From Protonemura montana (lineage: Eukaryota; Arthropoda; Insecta; Plecoptera; Nemouridae), in NCBI GenBank assembly GCA_947568835.1, contig OX387604.1:24581076-24645075 (forward strand): 64,000 nt of DNA, written 5' to 3'. A program made the position numbers and the translations under genes. Every line of letters starts with the position of its first letter. Positions within the stretch are counted from its first letter, which is position 1. The notes beneath the pieces were generated by a model, which worked only from the letters and a program-made list of their open reading frames with translations, was not told the DNA's origin and ran no database searches. Below are positions 36,001-49,075 of the stretch, piece by piece.

Positions 36001-39000
36001 ATAATTTACCACTTTGACTTTGGTACCTACGTAGCATTCCTACTTTAGTCTTCCCTGTTTATTTACCAGCCTTTTGGCACTTAAAAAATTTCATATATTG
36101 CTGTTTCGTAATGGTACCTTGAGGATTTTTTTTGTTTTTCATTAGTGGTTGATATAATTTATAAATCCACAAACACATAGGTGTGCACTTCCCTAGTAGT
36201 TCTTCTGTCTAAATCTGTCATTTAAATAAGTCGATGAGAGAGAGGAAATAGAGATCGAAATAAGAGAGGCCCAAGGTTGACTGACCTCTGCTTTCATCCT
36301 CATAGTGGGCACCTATTCTAACTTCCAACATCATAATGGAATTTCTTAGTATTCTAAATTAAGGAAGTAACAAAAGGTACTATGGCTTACTGAGAAATAT
36401 CAGGAAGTCCATGCCAAGATTTTAAAACAAATTATTGGGCAAATATCCTACATGTAGGTAATTGGAAGCTTAGTGTGAACAGAAATAGAACCCTTTCAAA
36501 TGTGTTGAGAGATGCACACAGAGCAAAAGGACACTACTTAATTGAATTTTGTGGTTACCTAAAGGGTGCATTCTAGAATATTTTCATTGCAAATTTTGTT
36601 GCCATGTACTAAACATTTATCCCTTTTCTTGTATTTGTTTTTTTCTTCTATCTGAGTTGAAACAGATTTCAACTGAGTTGGATTCTAAAATGTTATTGTT
36701 GTAAGCTGATTGATATCAAACGTGTAAAGCATAGAGTAAAGCATAGAACTGAACCAGGAATATTGTGGCTCACGTTTGCTGCGGGTACTGACAAAAATCG
36801 TCATGTGTTAATGTGACACCGGTTACTCACCCTGCAAGTCTCTGTAGTCCTGGGCATGTTGAGCAAGCACACATAAGAAATGCACCAAAGCCGACAGTGT
36901 ATCCCTATTTGGTACTGGTAGTAGCTGGACTAGATGCTGCAGAGCTTCTTGCTGCAATCGTCGATTCCTTATTCCTGCAACATAACCAAGCCATCAAATA
37001 TATGTCCATCGATATGCAACTGGTAATTAGCTATCAGGATTGCTATGTATAAAATTTATGCCTAATAAAGGAAGATGCATCTGCTACCAAAAAGTAGCAT
37101 GCTAAAAACTCGAATAATGTGGAGTTTAGACTTGGAAGCTTAAAATGACTGACTTTACTGGAGCTAAGAACTTGTAATGGATTTTTTTATTTATTTATTT
37201 TCGAGTATTTGCCTTGAAAGTTGGTGGGAAATCACAGAAAAACCATAATCACAATAGTCAGTCACTGGGATAGAATCTGGTACCCTTGAAATACCCAGTG
37301 GGCATGCTCTTACAAGTTACTGCAGAAACTTATCTTCTTCAAAGCCTGGCGAGCAAGTTAAGTTCCTGTCCATGAAAAGAGAGCTAGATTTTTAGAACTT
37401 GGAGTAAGGCATGTTTTAACATTTTGAGGATTGGCAAGTGAGCATGATTATTTTCTTTCTTTTTTTCTTCCCTATCCTAATTTTTTAGGGTATGTTTGTT
37501 CTGGTTTTGTTATGGTAGATCTTACTCTGTGTTTGAACAAATGCATGATAAAGGTGCCGGCACAGCAGTGGGTCTGGCAGGTCCCTGAAGAATTCCTTGA
37601 GCAGCGTGGCAACAACGTGTGGACACGTTTCTTCCGTCATTGCAAATTCCTTCCCGCAGTCAATTTCTTCTCGTAACTGAAATGTTACGTTTAATTACAA
37701 ATCTTTATGGCTCAAATATATCAGGATTGTAGTGTAAATGATGTAAGTAAATTTTGAATATGAAAAAAAACTCAAAAAAATATTTTATGCACTCACACAG
37801 AGAAACAATCAAGTAGCAATGAAAATAGCTCGGCACCAAGTGAAGAAAGTCTTACTTTACCTGTCTTACTTTCTTCTTGGAGCTGCTGATTCTAAAAAGT
37901 CCCAACGTGTTGAGCCCATAAGCTTCTAAATGCCTGAGACAAGCTTGTACGATATGTGGAATCGCTCCTTCGCGGTCTGGTCCGCTGGAAATGTCGAGTG
38001 TGGAACACGAAAGCGTGTCTTGTAGACCTGCCGGAGTTAGACTCTCGCAGGATCCACCGCCACTCTGAAAGTCAAACGCCGTAAGTGCTGGATCGGATAC
38101 AAATTATCCGAGAATTATCCGAGAATTATCCGAGAATTATCTGAGAATTATCCGAGAATTATTAGAGAATTGCAGCTTTGAGCACATTCAATGGTTGCAG
38201 TGTTTATACTGATGTATTTCTATGCCCATTTCAAGCTTTATAAAACGTATCTAAGGTTAAATTGGAGTTACCCGAACATGAATAGATTTTAGTGCAGTAG
38301 AGCATCACACAAATCAGAGTGACCGAACATTCACAGTTTTATGTTTCTACTCCTTGGTGGTCAGTCATACTCATCAAATACACTAACAAACTCTCAAAGA
38401 CATTGCGTTTAATAGACACAACCGGTTAGTTTAGTGCAACACCTGTTTCAGTTCCCCTTTTGAGTACACATTTTTGGAAGGGTAGTTGTGTTCGTGACAG
38501 TAAAATACTCTGCCTATTGGGCACTTTGCAATTTAAATAAAAATTCAACTGCCATTTACTATAGACACAGGCTGTTTTTGTATTTTTTAAGTTAGTTTAA
38601 GTTTAAGTTAGTAAAAAATAGTGTCATTTTCAATGAAAATTCTGCCTTGTCCACAAGTTACATCAACAACAGTTGAGTTTTAAGTACAATTGGTGGCGAT
38701 TCCAAAGGCCGGTTAGTTTGGCTAGGAAGTAACACGTAGATAAAAAGTCTCGTGGAAAAGAAATAAATTACTCCTGGCATTTTCAATTTGGGTTAGGGTT
38801 CCCGAAATCTTCTGAGTCCCTTATCATGACAATTAGAAAACTAGTGCAATGAATAACAAAAGAAAATAATTACTTCTATAATTTGCAATTATATGACAGG
38901 AGTTTTTTATTAAACTGTGCATGTTTCCATCAAAACTCACGCAAAAATATTAATTTCCCCAGAAAAATTTCAAGTGAATGACCCACAATGTCTTACCTCC

Positions 39001-42000
39001 TCGGCGCGATTAGTTTGATCGGAAAGAGACGTGAAACTAGTACGACTTCCGTGGTGCGATCTCCTGCGTAGTCCAGCAGCATTCGCTACGCTGTCATCCG
39101 TGGCTGGTGGACTTGATGTGGGGCTTGCTCGTGACTGCATCTGCGCCCGATCATTCTCCAGGCACTGGCTCAGCGGAATGCCAAATACAAAACCGCCGCC
39201 TAAAACGCACATTAATCATTTAACCTGCTGCAATTTATTTAGGCTCGGTCTCTTTAGTCTCTTTAAAAAAAAATTTGCTGTTCAGCAATATTTAGCAGCT
39301 GTAAACACCTCCATTTGAGACTCCCAAACAGAAAAACCAACAGAAAAACGTTGAATAGACCATTAAAAGATATACCGAAAGTTATTTTTATAGGAGCTTG
39401 TAAGCTGACAGTTTTAAAAAAGCTAAACAACAAATACAGACTAATGAACTAGATACCGGTAAAAATGAATGAAGCAGATCATTTGGTAAGACCTCATAAT
39501 ATTATTATGAGTTTTCCTTCTTCCCTTAACAAAAAGTTCGAGGGATATCTGCTAAGCCCAGAATAGCAATTGTTTGGAAAAGCTGGAAAAGGGATATTTG
39601 CTAGAAGTTCACTGTCTTAAAAAAAATATGTATACAAGTTGCAAGTTATTTGCTTATATTAGAGCAAAGTACATGTAGCCTATCCAAGAATTCAAATGTG
39701 ACCAAGGTGAAAACCGTGACTAGTAAATTATATATCAGCATGTACTTGACAACAGAGTAGACGCCTGTCAAACCAAAATCCTAATGAATAAACCTTGTGC
39801 AAAACTAGAGGTATATTGCCTCAAAAACAAAAGAAAAAAACTCTACTATTGAAGCAAGTGTAAGCTTTTGTCAAAACCTTTTAACTGGTGTAAATTACTT
39901 TTTGACAGGTAATTGTTTCTGAGATGAGTTCATTTGAGCCAAAGCATCGCGTATACTACTAAGTTAAAAAGGAGTGGCCGAGCATAGATCGTTGCTCCCA
40001 TTCCAGTTAGCGGCGTAATATTGTTTTGATATGAAATCGCGTAAAGGCAAGAGTTGAGTTTAGAATAGTTTTCAGGTTTGGTGGACAGCAACAGCGAGAT
40101 AATTACTTGAAAGTAATTAGAAATTACGGAAATTTCAAATCACTATACATTAAAAGAAACGCTCTGGTGGAGAAACTCTAGTTGACCTTGAGGTTTTATT
40201 GCTAGTTGGAATAGATTTGTGGAATTCCCAGTTACACGTCTTTTTATTGATTGATTTGTTGGCCTTATACGATGCACCATTTTAAAAATGGGCCCTTTGG
40301 CACTGGTCTAATGGCGTCGTTTAATGAGAGTATAATGATTAACCCAACCTATCCTAGAAGAGAGGAGGGGAAACTTGGTGCCGGCGCTTAGCCTACTCCT
40401 GTCTAAAAACACCAAAGAGACCACCAGCTTAACGTCCCTTCCGAAGGACGGTACAACTCGCACACCAGAATTCCTTAAAAAATCATGCTGTCTAGAGATT
40501 GATAAGTAAGGCGATTGAATTAACTTTTCTAACTTCCATCTCTTCCACCTCTCTCTCGAACTGAAGTGGTCATGTGTATGATGGTCACCCATCCAATACC
40601 TGACCCAGGGCTGTTTTTCTCAACTTCGGTGATCTCACGGGAATAGCGTGTTTCCATTAATATATCTGACCATTAAAATGTCATGTGCCTGGAATTTTGG
40701 GATACCATGCTTGATATCCGGGGCAGGTAGTGAGCGATGATATCTGTTCAGGCTGGATCTCATGTCGTATAGGTCAGTTGGCTATTAGTCTGCTATTACA
40801 GGCCCCTCTCATTAACTAATTGTGTAGAGGGCATGACAATATGAAGTTGTTCTACACACATTTCTCATCTTTATTTCGAGCAGCGTCGAAAAATCCAGTG
40901 GTCAATGCTTTCCGTTTCAGTAGGTACGCTCGTCTTTTGGGCTTATGTTGCGAGGAGCTCGAGCTTTCTGTAAAGAAATGTATGCAAATGAATTACCATC
41001 AATACCTCTAACTGACCGTAGTATCACACTATCTATAAAATCACTCCCTTGTCTCGTCTGCCTCAGAAGCTCAGTGTTCAAGCCATTAGCACAAAGTACC
41101 GTAAAAGTAATTATCAATATCGGGTTAAATTAAATAGGTTCTGTTGTTTACAATTGAAATAACTCCCATTATAAATAAGCATCAGCAAATAACTTTGGAT
41201 CCTTTTTCTAGTGAATGGCTAAATTGAATTCTGAAATTCTTTAAGGACGTTTTTCATTCACTTTTATTTTTAGGATGTAAAGGACCATGAAATCTGAAAG
41301 AAGACCTGTGATTGAAACAGTGTGTTCATGCACGGATTTTGAGCTGGTGTGTTTATTTCTGAATTATTCTTACCACTTGGAATCTTAACGTTTGTTCCCA
41401 GGTTGAGAGCCTGTAGTTTGGCCATCGCCACTTTTTGCAAAAGCTTTGCCTCAATTTCGGAAAGCTCAATTAGGCTGGTGTCTGTAAGTGTTACATGACG
41501 GCCGGCTACGTTACTCCACATACAATGACCCTGAAAAAGTGCAAATACCAATAACTTGATAGCATTTTTATCATAAATCCCGTTCATTCGAATCCTATAA
41601 ACATCTTGCACAGTTCCTTAGACGAGCACGGAATCCTGGGATTTGGAACTGATCAAATCAGTTAAGTTTATAACATGCACATCTGACTCTCGGCTTCTGC
41701 AAACATTTTTCCAAAATGTCAAAAAGATTTTTTTTCATTAAAATGTGCAGGTATACAGACCAATAAATAATTAAAACCTCCAATTAAAGATGCTGTCTAA
41801 TGCATAGAAAATGTGAACGTAATTCTCATCTATTTTATTACTACCGAATAGTTGTATTGTTATTGCCAAGGGTTTATTGACATGTAATTATGAAAGGTTA
41901 AACTTGTTTTGTGATGCCTGGAAATGTAATTGAAATTTTTATTGCAAACTCAACGAGATATCTTCTGTGATAGTTTTCAGTCAGTTGAAATCAAGAACTG

Positions 42001-45000
42001 TACGGTAGAGTTTGCATTGGCAGTCAGTTGATGATAGGAGCTGAAATTACTTCATGATTTCCTAAATAATTGCGAGTGAAGTGAAAATATTATGAAACTC
42101 AACAACAGTAGGCTTTTTTCCTAACCGCAGAAACAAGGTAAGACAATCATTTGATTCCATTTACTTTTCAACGAGCGCTGAATGCTAATGCGTTACTTGC
42201 GACTTTGACATGAAATAATTGAAGCGTGAGCGGAACCGATGTGGCTCCTACGGGGGTGGAAGAGGAGTAACTAGACAAGACTGACTACCAAGCTCGCTTG
42301 TTTATACTGTTTACGTGGAATCGGCCCAAACCATAAATATTTCAATCCTGGCGTAAACGTATTGTGAGTAAGAAAGTTTGCTGAGAGCACTTGAACTGTT
42401 ATTGTTATCATTACCTGTGAGTATAGTATGTGAAACTTACAAACAAATCGCAATTTTATAATGGCGAATTGTTCGGACGATGGTTTATATAACATGCATA
42501 AGAGTACTCATTCTTTTCCACATGCCTTCTCATCTCTTAAAGAATCGATGAGATAAAATAACGCCAGGAAGTAGCAAGTTTTGGATTGGCCCTGGTCTCC
42601 CAATTTATGCATTTCTAATATTTGCGTAAAATATCTAAATTTAGATACGATGATAAACATACATTCTCTTCCTACCGATGCTGTAGCAGCATTAAGACAT
42701 GGTATGGTACGGCTCGAGTCTACTGGCTGCAGTCTGACGTGTTATCGAGATGTCAGCGAGATATTTACTAAATCTATTTAGTTGGGGATAGCTATGGTAC
42801 CTGCGGCGTCCAAACCGAAGGCGTCGCATTCCTTTGCTGGCTTTTGCTCCTGGTTTTCCATCCGATCTTGTTCGCGACCAGACTTCGCCCCTGCTGTACC
42901 AATCCTTGTTGGATGACGCTCGACGAGCTCTTCGATTTGTGCATTGCGATCGCTTGGGTAGGTGGTTCGCTGGCCCCGCCGCCGCTGCCGCCGCCGCCGC
43001 CTCCACCTCCGCCGCCGCCACCGCCACTGCCACCCACGCTGCCAGTGCCCTGCTGCAATGCAGATTGGTGGTGTTGCAGACCATGCAACAAACTCGATAG
43101 GAAACTTTGACCTGAACTTATAATGCCTTGTTTATCTTTGTCTTTCGGTGGACTAGTCAAGCCACCGTCAACTTCTCTTTCGATTAGAACAATATCGTCC
43201 AGTTTCAACTCTCTAATCGCGTCAATCCAGGCCTCTTCGCTTTGACTCCCCTTATGTAACCCGTCATCGTCACCCGGCTTTGTAATTTCACCCTTGGGCT
43301 TGATGTTCCTAAGATTCCTATCGTAATTCACACGCTTGAACCTGTCTGCTTTGTCGGAATCTAAACTCTTCTTTCGCGCCATACGCAGGTAACGCTTGAT
43401 CGTATCACTGACTGACGGGGACACATCGTCGTGATCCACACTGCTGCGCCTTCGATTCGCCTCTCCAGGACTCGTCGTACCCGATTCGTCTTCCCTCGCT
43501 TGCTCCTTGGCCTTCTGCAGTTGCTCCTCGATCCCTGCCGCCATCGCCACAGAGATCGGTTCCGTCTGCGTCCCATAATCTTTCGTGACCACGGTCGCTT
43601 CCACCTCATCCTCGAGAACTTGGATCAAAGGTGGTGGAGAAACGTATCCTTCTCTCCTGCTGCTATTGCCGCCTCTACCTAATCTCTTCCAGCTAGTAGG
43701 CTCCTCTAGCTCGTCCGTTTCTCGTTCTCCGCAAACATCTCTCGAAGGAGGTGGCCGTCGTCCAGGCTGGAGGCTCAACCACGAACCTCCTGACGTCGAA
43801 CTACCACCCAAACCGAAGCTCCTTCCCCTGGAATCCCGCACTCTTCGCAGGTCGGAATATAGTTTATCCAAGAGCTTGCGGTCTGTCAAAAGGTCACTGA
43901 TCAACTTCTCGCGACTAGTCGTTTTGCCAAAGTATCGGTGGAGAGTTTCGAGCAGCATTTTCTGTTGGTGGTCGCCATCGAAGTGGACGCTGGGGGTGAT
44001 GTTGGACCGCGTGCTGACGATTCCTCCTTGGTGATGTCTTTCTGGGCCATGCTCGCGCCGCTGGGAGGAATACTCTGACGCTAAATTGATGCGTAGTTGG
44101 TTCAGGAGCTCGTGATAGTTCACTGCTGTGTCTCCTCGTCGAGAGTCGTGGACTCCAGCAGAAGAGATCTCTTGCTCCTGGTTCAAGTAGCGCGTCAGTG
44201 TCTCGATGAACTCTTTCTGGTCTGATTCATCTGCGTCTGGACTTTCTAGCCCCGTTTCGGATTCCACTGGGGGAGACTGCGAGGCTGACTGAGGGGGCGA
44301 GTGGGTTTCTATGGGACTCTCGACAGGTGACTTCGAAGAGGACGTGCTTTTCATACGGGTTAGTTTCTGCAAAAACGACTTTGGCCGCTCAGGCTTTTCG
44401 GTCGTCTCCGTTGACGTGCCTGCTGGCGTTGAAGAGAACCCACTTGTTGATGGGCCAACTGATGTTGATGATCCAGCTGATGTTGATAGTCCACCTGACG
44501 TAGATAGTCCAGCTGAAGTAGAAGGACCCTGCAGAAATTCCTTCCGCAGTCTCTGAACGTCGAACTTTCCGGAAGTCGTGTGAATGATCGACATTCCGGC
44601 CATCGACTGTGCGATTTCTTCCGCCTCATCTGCAGAACTGCACACTTTCTCCCTGTAGCTCCCCCCTTTGTTCCTATTGCGATTCCTCCGCGTGTTGGAT
44701 CGGAAGCCGAGAGCTCCTGGATAAGAACTCTTTCTCCAGAGGAGGAATCTGGGCTCCTTACGACAGACATGCTGGAAATAAGACTCTATCTTTGGAATAT
44801 CCTCTTGGCGGTTGTGGGCGCCATCGGGAATGAGTTTGCGCCCTGCGTCCGCCATGTACCTCCATGTCTTTCTTGTCAACAACCACCGCTCCTTGGTCGA
44901 CTTCTTCTTGGCTTTGCCGGTACCGGCAGTCACCAAAGACTTGCCCATGCTGCTCTCTGGGGTTACGCTCAGGGGCGCGCTCGATGTCGTGCTCGAGGGC

Positions 45001-45059
45001 CCACTGGCCTTACGGGACGTTGCTGCTACTCTCTTGTTGGGAGGGTGGCGATCGCCCAT
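33090..45059 (-). CDS. ARHGAP6: ARHGAP6-type Rho GTPase-activating protein with large N-terminal extension
   Basis: Thirteen exons, 45059-42801, 41530-41374, 40967-40860, 39199-38997, 38064-37861, 37676-37526, 36974-36831, 35589-35408, 35146-35058, 34629-34486, 34393-34261, 34173-34050 and 33730-33090, join in phase to 1512 residues. Exon 2 encodes the [11 protein letters not shown]...SLIELSEIE block that precedes the GAP domain in ARHGAP6/36; exons 3-4 carry RNKDEK and [16 protein letters not shown]. The RhoGAP domain spans about 940-1136, with the arginine finger in GLFR (R967), [14 protein letters not shown] and [12 protein letters not shown], so catalysis on Rho-type GTPases looks intact. 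Downstream follow TAELLDEV...LLRKRD and a Ser-rich tail. Exon 1 (753 codons) is low complexity apart from a basic block ([19 protein letters not shown], then [15 protein letters not shown]), and includes a STSAG repeat and a poly-Gly run. The ATG at 45059 was chosen because an in-frame TAG lies about 40 bases upstream. The last acceptor (at 33731) is the weakest boundary. Confidence 0.88.
37181..37336 (-). mobile_element. Degenerate tRNA-derived SINE
   Basis: On the minus strand a degenerate tRNA-like head (TAAGAGCATGCCCACTGGG, with box-B-like GGTACCAGATTCTATCCC) is followed by a body with TGGTTTTTCTGTGATTTCCC and AGGCAAATACTCG, a motif I recall from arthropod SINEs. It ends in an (AATA)n tail. 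It lies in intron 6 of the RhoGAP gene. Confidence 0.55.
38101..38169. repeat. 12-bp tandem repeat GAGAATTATCCG
   Basis: Between five and six near-identical copies, in RhoGAP intron 4 about 37 bases upstream (in the gene's sense) of the exon 5 acceptor. Confidence 0.9.
40310..40660 (-). mobile_element. 5S-rRNA-derived SINE
   Basis: Read on the minus strand, the head is 5S-like: GATCACCGAAGTTGAG followed by GGTCAGGTATTGGATGGGTGACC (5S rRNA has GATCACCGAAGTTAAG and TTGGATGGGTGACC). These are the intermediate element and C box of the Pol III promoter. The body carries a GTCCTTCCGAAGGGAC hairpin and GACGTTAAGC, a motif I associate with invertebrate SINE tails. It lies in intron 3 of the RhoGAP gene, in the same orientation. 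Ends are approximate. Confidence 0.75.
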
Positions 45060-45104
45060 TTCTCGGCCGGGTTGGGCCAAGCTACGCTACCGAGGTAAAA
45101 TGCA

Positions 45105-45195
45105 GCCCCTGGCCCAACACCAACGCCGGCACCAACACCGACACCAACACAAACACCAACACCAACAGCAACAGCAGCACCAGCATCAGCATCCG
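45105..45195. repeat. ACCAAC-type hexamer/trinucleotide tract
   Basis: Imperfect ACCAAC/ACACCA/CAGCA repeats lie just upstream of the RhoGAP start codon, so probably in its 5' UTR, where the transcript would read GTTGGT repeats. Confidence 0.75.
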
Positions 45196-46554
45196 CATTG
45201 TCCCAGCGAAACACGTGGCTGCCGGCTTGCACTCAGTAGCGACCATAGAGCACGTTGCGCCCGATACGAACTTATCAATCATGTTAGTCACCTGCTGCTG
45301 CTGATGCTGCTTCTTCTCGTCCAAAAAGACGCACATTTCTGGGGCGACGCACTGCTTACGCTAGTAGGCCTTCTGTCGGCGTAGGTATTTGCTTGGACGC
45401 TCGAGCCAAGGAATTACCAAAATACCTACTCCAACGAACTAGCAACACTCGGCACCACACCTCACACAAATTATGTGCCTAGCTGACAACATGAAATAAT
45501 ACGATATCTTAATGTATTTGCATATCAAGCACTGCTTTAGAAAAAAATTCCCTTCATTCACAAGGGTAATGTGGTAAGTCAATATTTTGACAAGTCTGCG
45601 AATAGTTTGAAAAAGAACACTGATCACCCTTCACGGCCACGCGAATGGTTCTGGATTAATCACAAATTACGGAGTAGTTATTTCTGTTGACCGGCACTGA
45701 TTCGGAACTGATTACGGCACTAACATTGCGATGCTGACTCATTATTTGAAATATTGTGCAGCATCGCGGTCAAATGCAACATTTCTCTAGCACTCATTAT
45801 CAAGGAATAAATCCTCCCCTGACAGCAATGATCAAACGCTCGATGAATGATAACGGTTTGAAATATCGCGAACGGTACTTGGTCGATGTTTTCACATTAT
45901 TTTTCAAAAGTGATAGAGTGCGATGAAATTGTGAAAGACTCATATTTGTGATCTGTAATGATGATGGCAAATAAGAATGTACGATGTCGCCTCCGTCGAT
46001 AAGTTTGTAACACTTTCACATAACTGTCAGTACTAGTTCGCTTGTGACCCATTAAGTGACAAGAACGCGCAATTATGCCGAACACTTGCGATATAGGCTT
46101 GCATATGCAGTCGAGCCAAGGATCTACTCTACTACTGCTTAGTGCCAGTGCTTTGGAGATCTCTCGGATCGCCATCGCTGCTGAAAGCTCTCAACAGTCG
46201 AGGCAAAAATATCCCATAGTATTTGGCAAGTATACAGTGACCACTGCTACACACATAGACGAACACACTATAGGCCCCGAATAGTGTGTGAGAGCGATGA
46301 AGAAATGCCGGCACAGGCACAGGCACGGGCGATTCCGAACGACGGCCACGCCGGGCACGTTGGCCACAACTTCATCTTCGCAGCTCATTTGCTACCTTTG
46401 ACTAGACGCTGACCGACTGTCATTCCCGGCTCCCTAACGTGACATAGCGCTCAAACTATTTCAACTTTGAGCAAATTCGGGAAAATCTTTAAAGGAGATT
46501 GATTGTTTTCTCATAATTAAGATTCGTACGGACAAAGAAAGCAGCATGGGCCTT

Positions 46555-46622
46555 AGGAGAGAAGGGTGGGTAGGAGGGAGGGAGGGAGGGAGGGAGTGAG
46601 GGTGGGCGTGGAGGGAGGGAGG
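46555..46622 (+). repeat. G-rich GGGA repeat tract
   Basis: Consecutive GGGAGGGAGGGAGGGA blocks, flanked by GGGTGGGTAGG and GGGTGGGCGTGG, give far more than four G3 runs on the plus strand. The tract could form G-quadruplexes. Confidence 0.85.
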
Positions 46623-47035
46623 ATGTTTATTAATAGTAGCAAGTTTCTATAAATATCTAGTTCAGTGGCCATTGTGGGCCTAGTGGCTATTTAACAACAC
46701 TGTAGTTCAAAAGCAACCTGGCTCATCATTATAATGGCGTGGTCTTTTTTTATAGAAGCTATGTACGATTTTAATAATTATTGAATTTGGACGTGGCATT
46801 GTAGGGGTGCTCAAAGAAGTCGGTTCAGCAGGGAATGTTTGGGGGATTTATTTGGGACAGGCTGCATTTTGATCAGATGACCGCGTTGGAAGTAAAATGC
46901 CACGATCCAGTCTATGATCGCACCCGTGGAAGAGTAGTCATTCCATTTAACCTGCCCAACCAGCCATCCCGATACATTACTGGCTGAACCGTGGGATAGC
47001 CGGATAGCGCGAACGGGCCAGGTACCAGAGTATGC

Positions 47036-47075
47036 GCCTGACGCCGACGCCCGACGCCGACGCCCTACGTCACAG
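47036..47075. promoter_or_regulatory. GC-rich GACGCC repeats with a CRE-like TACGTCA
   Basis: In an otherwise AT-rich interval, 46960-47280 is CpG-rich. It holds repeated GACGCCGACGCC words and TACGTCA at 47066-47072, a CREB/ATF-type half-palindrome. It could be a promoter for a distant first exon of the RhoGAP gene (minus strand) or of a transcript to the right. There is no direct evidence of transcription. Confidence 0.3.
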
Positions 47076-47934
47076 GACAGACAGCTACCTACGGCAGAAG
47101 CAGGACAGCAATTTCCTGGCGCTGGTGGCCAGCGTCGGTACGGGGATTCGGGAGTTGAGTAGGAAGACGGGAAGCGACGCCAAGCGTCGACGTCGCTCGC
47201 CCGGTCCCCTACAAGTCTGAGAGAACTCCGCCAGAGCCGAGCAGAGCAGGCGTATGTACGACTGGCGAGCGTCGTCGCAACGCATATGAAAATAGCCTGT
47301 TCCCTCTTTCACATTCATTCTTCACCTTCTCAATCACTAACGGTTTCATTTATTTTCACATAGAATACGCAACGGATTAGATTTGCAGTGCTTGGGCATC
47401 GAGGACTAGACGCCTTACTTTACTCTGCAATGCGCTCTTGAAGTGAACGCGGTGAGATTGACTTCTGGTCAGTGAAGTCGAATGAGGGAGTCAACAAATG
47501 GTTTACCACACGACTTACCTTTACTGAATCATCTGTCAGTTTTTATAACCCATCATCACTCTCGAAATCACCGGTGTTCAACGGGAACAGTTCCACACGT
47601 GCACATAACAAAATGTTCTGAAGCTCGCTTACTCGATAACAGAATCATTATTTTCTCAACCAATACGATTAATTTGTGTTGAAACGATTCCGGGATATAG
47701 CTAAGAAATACTGTTAAACGTGTGTGCAGATAGTTTGCAAGTTGTTCGGACTATTTTCGACGTCTCCTTCCTTCTTCTCGCGTCCCCCCTCCTCCGCCCC
47801 CCATTTCACACGGTTTGCAGTATTCAGCGACGACGCGACGCACACCAAAGCATGAACGAAGCCGTCTCTGGTCTCCCACAACGTGGCTACCATACCATAG
47901 GGCACTTCTGTAATAATAAAGATGATGGTTATGC

Positions 47935-48000
47935 AGCCGCCGTCGCTGCCGCTGCTGCTGTCGCTGTTGCTGCTGCTGCTGTTGTTACTGCTGTTGTCAA
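47935..48000. repeat. CTG/GCC trinucleotide-rich tract
   Basis: Imperfect GCTGCTGCTG/GTTGTTACTG repeats that open the frame on both strands (poly-Ala/Val one way, poly-Ser the other). The region around it shows no gene features. Confidence 0.8.
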
Positions 48001-49075
48001 TCGAGCGAGTGCTGCTAGACGATCGGTTTTTGATCGCAGATTTAATCATGTCTAACCGAGTGGCACAGAGTCGGCGACGTCAGTCAGCTGCATTTCAGGG
48101 TAGTACCGGCTAGCAGTTTTGCATGGGTAATGCTGTCGTCGACCCTTTCTTCGTCCGAAACAATGCGCCAGCAAAATACGATTTACTAGGCTACACCCGA
48201 GTACATGTACACACGATTTCTAACACATCGCACCAAATACAGAACTCATCCACATGAATTATCAACCCGATAAGATGTTGTAATAATGCAATCTTCAGAG
48301 GGGAAATGATGAACGCGGTCTTAGTTTGCCCTCCGTCAACGACACTGGTCAATGGATGTGATGTCGCGAAGCGTTCTCTTGCATGAAAGTAGGGGGTGAG
48401 TAAGTTAGTGTAAATCATTCTGTTCTATCTTGAGAATCTTGTTTAGAGATGAATAATCTTAGACATAAGATGCATGTGTTAGTGGTGTGGTGGCTCGGCC
48501 GGCGGTCCTGTGAGACGACACACGAAAACGCTTGCCGGCAATTTCAATTTTCAATTGACAAAAGCACTCTGCTGTTTGCCGGCGGCCTTTTCCTTCCCGC
48601 GTCTAGTATGTTTTTGAAGACGGTTATGTTTTTTTTTTATTTCAACGTTTATTGAGTTTGAATCTGTAATGCAGTCCTTACCTAACGGATGATATGACAC
48701 GAAACGGAAGGTGTGTGGTACTGGCAAAAGTAATTCTTTCTTCTAGTATTGGCAGAGAACAAAAAATGCGGTGCTGATTTTCGACCTCAAGTGTGAACTT
48801 AAAGTGTTAATAAGAACAGTAAGCATCGATGAACCTGCTACGCAGCTGTTGTCGTTAAAAAATTCATTTCAAAACACTACCATCTTTTTGTTGTTCCGAC
48901 TAGCATTTGGGATATCAATAAATAAGCTGTTAAAATATGTTTACAAAGTTTGTCGTCTCTGCACAAAATTATGTGATTCCTTTCCCCTTTTAATCTCGTA
49001 TGTAACTACATTATTATCGAAATAATGTTCTTGGATGGCGATTTCGTACATAAAGAAACAGATGATTTCGAAAAT

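Noticed and set aside
40570-40660. A genuine 5S rRNA gene
   Set aside because: Only the internal part resembles 5S; the 5' third and the 3' end are unrelated, and a SINE-type body follows.
45060-45080. Start of the RhoGAP protein at a TTG at 45080
   Set aside because: It is not an ATG, an in-frame stop lies just upstream, and the first in-frame ATG is at 45059.
43400-45384. Several 70-190-codon plus-strand frames opposite RhoGAP exon 1
   Set aside because: They are antisense shadows of a GC-rich coding exon and show no domain or splice support.
47714-48055. 111-codon frames on both strands around the CTG tract
   Set aside because: Low-complexity repeat sequence opens both frames; there is no homology or splice context.
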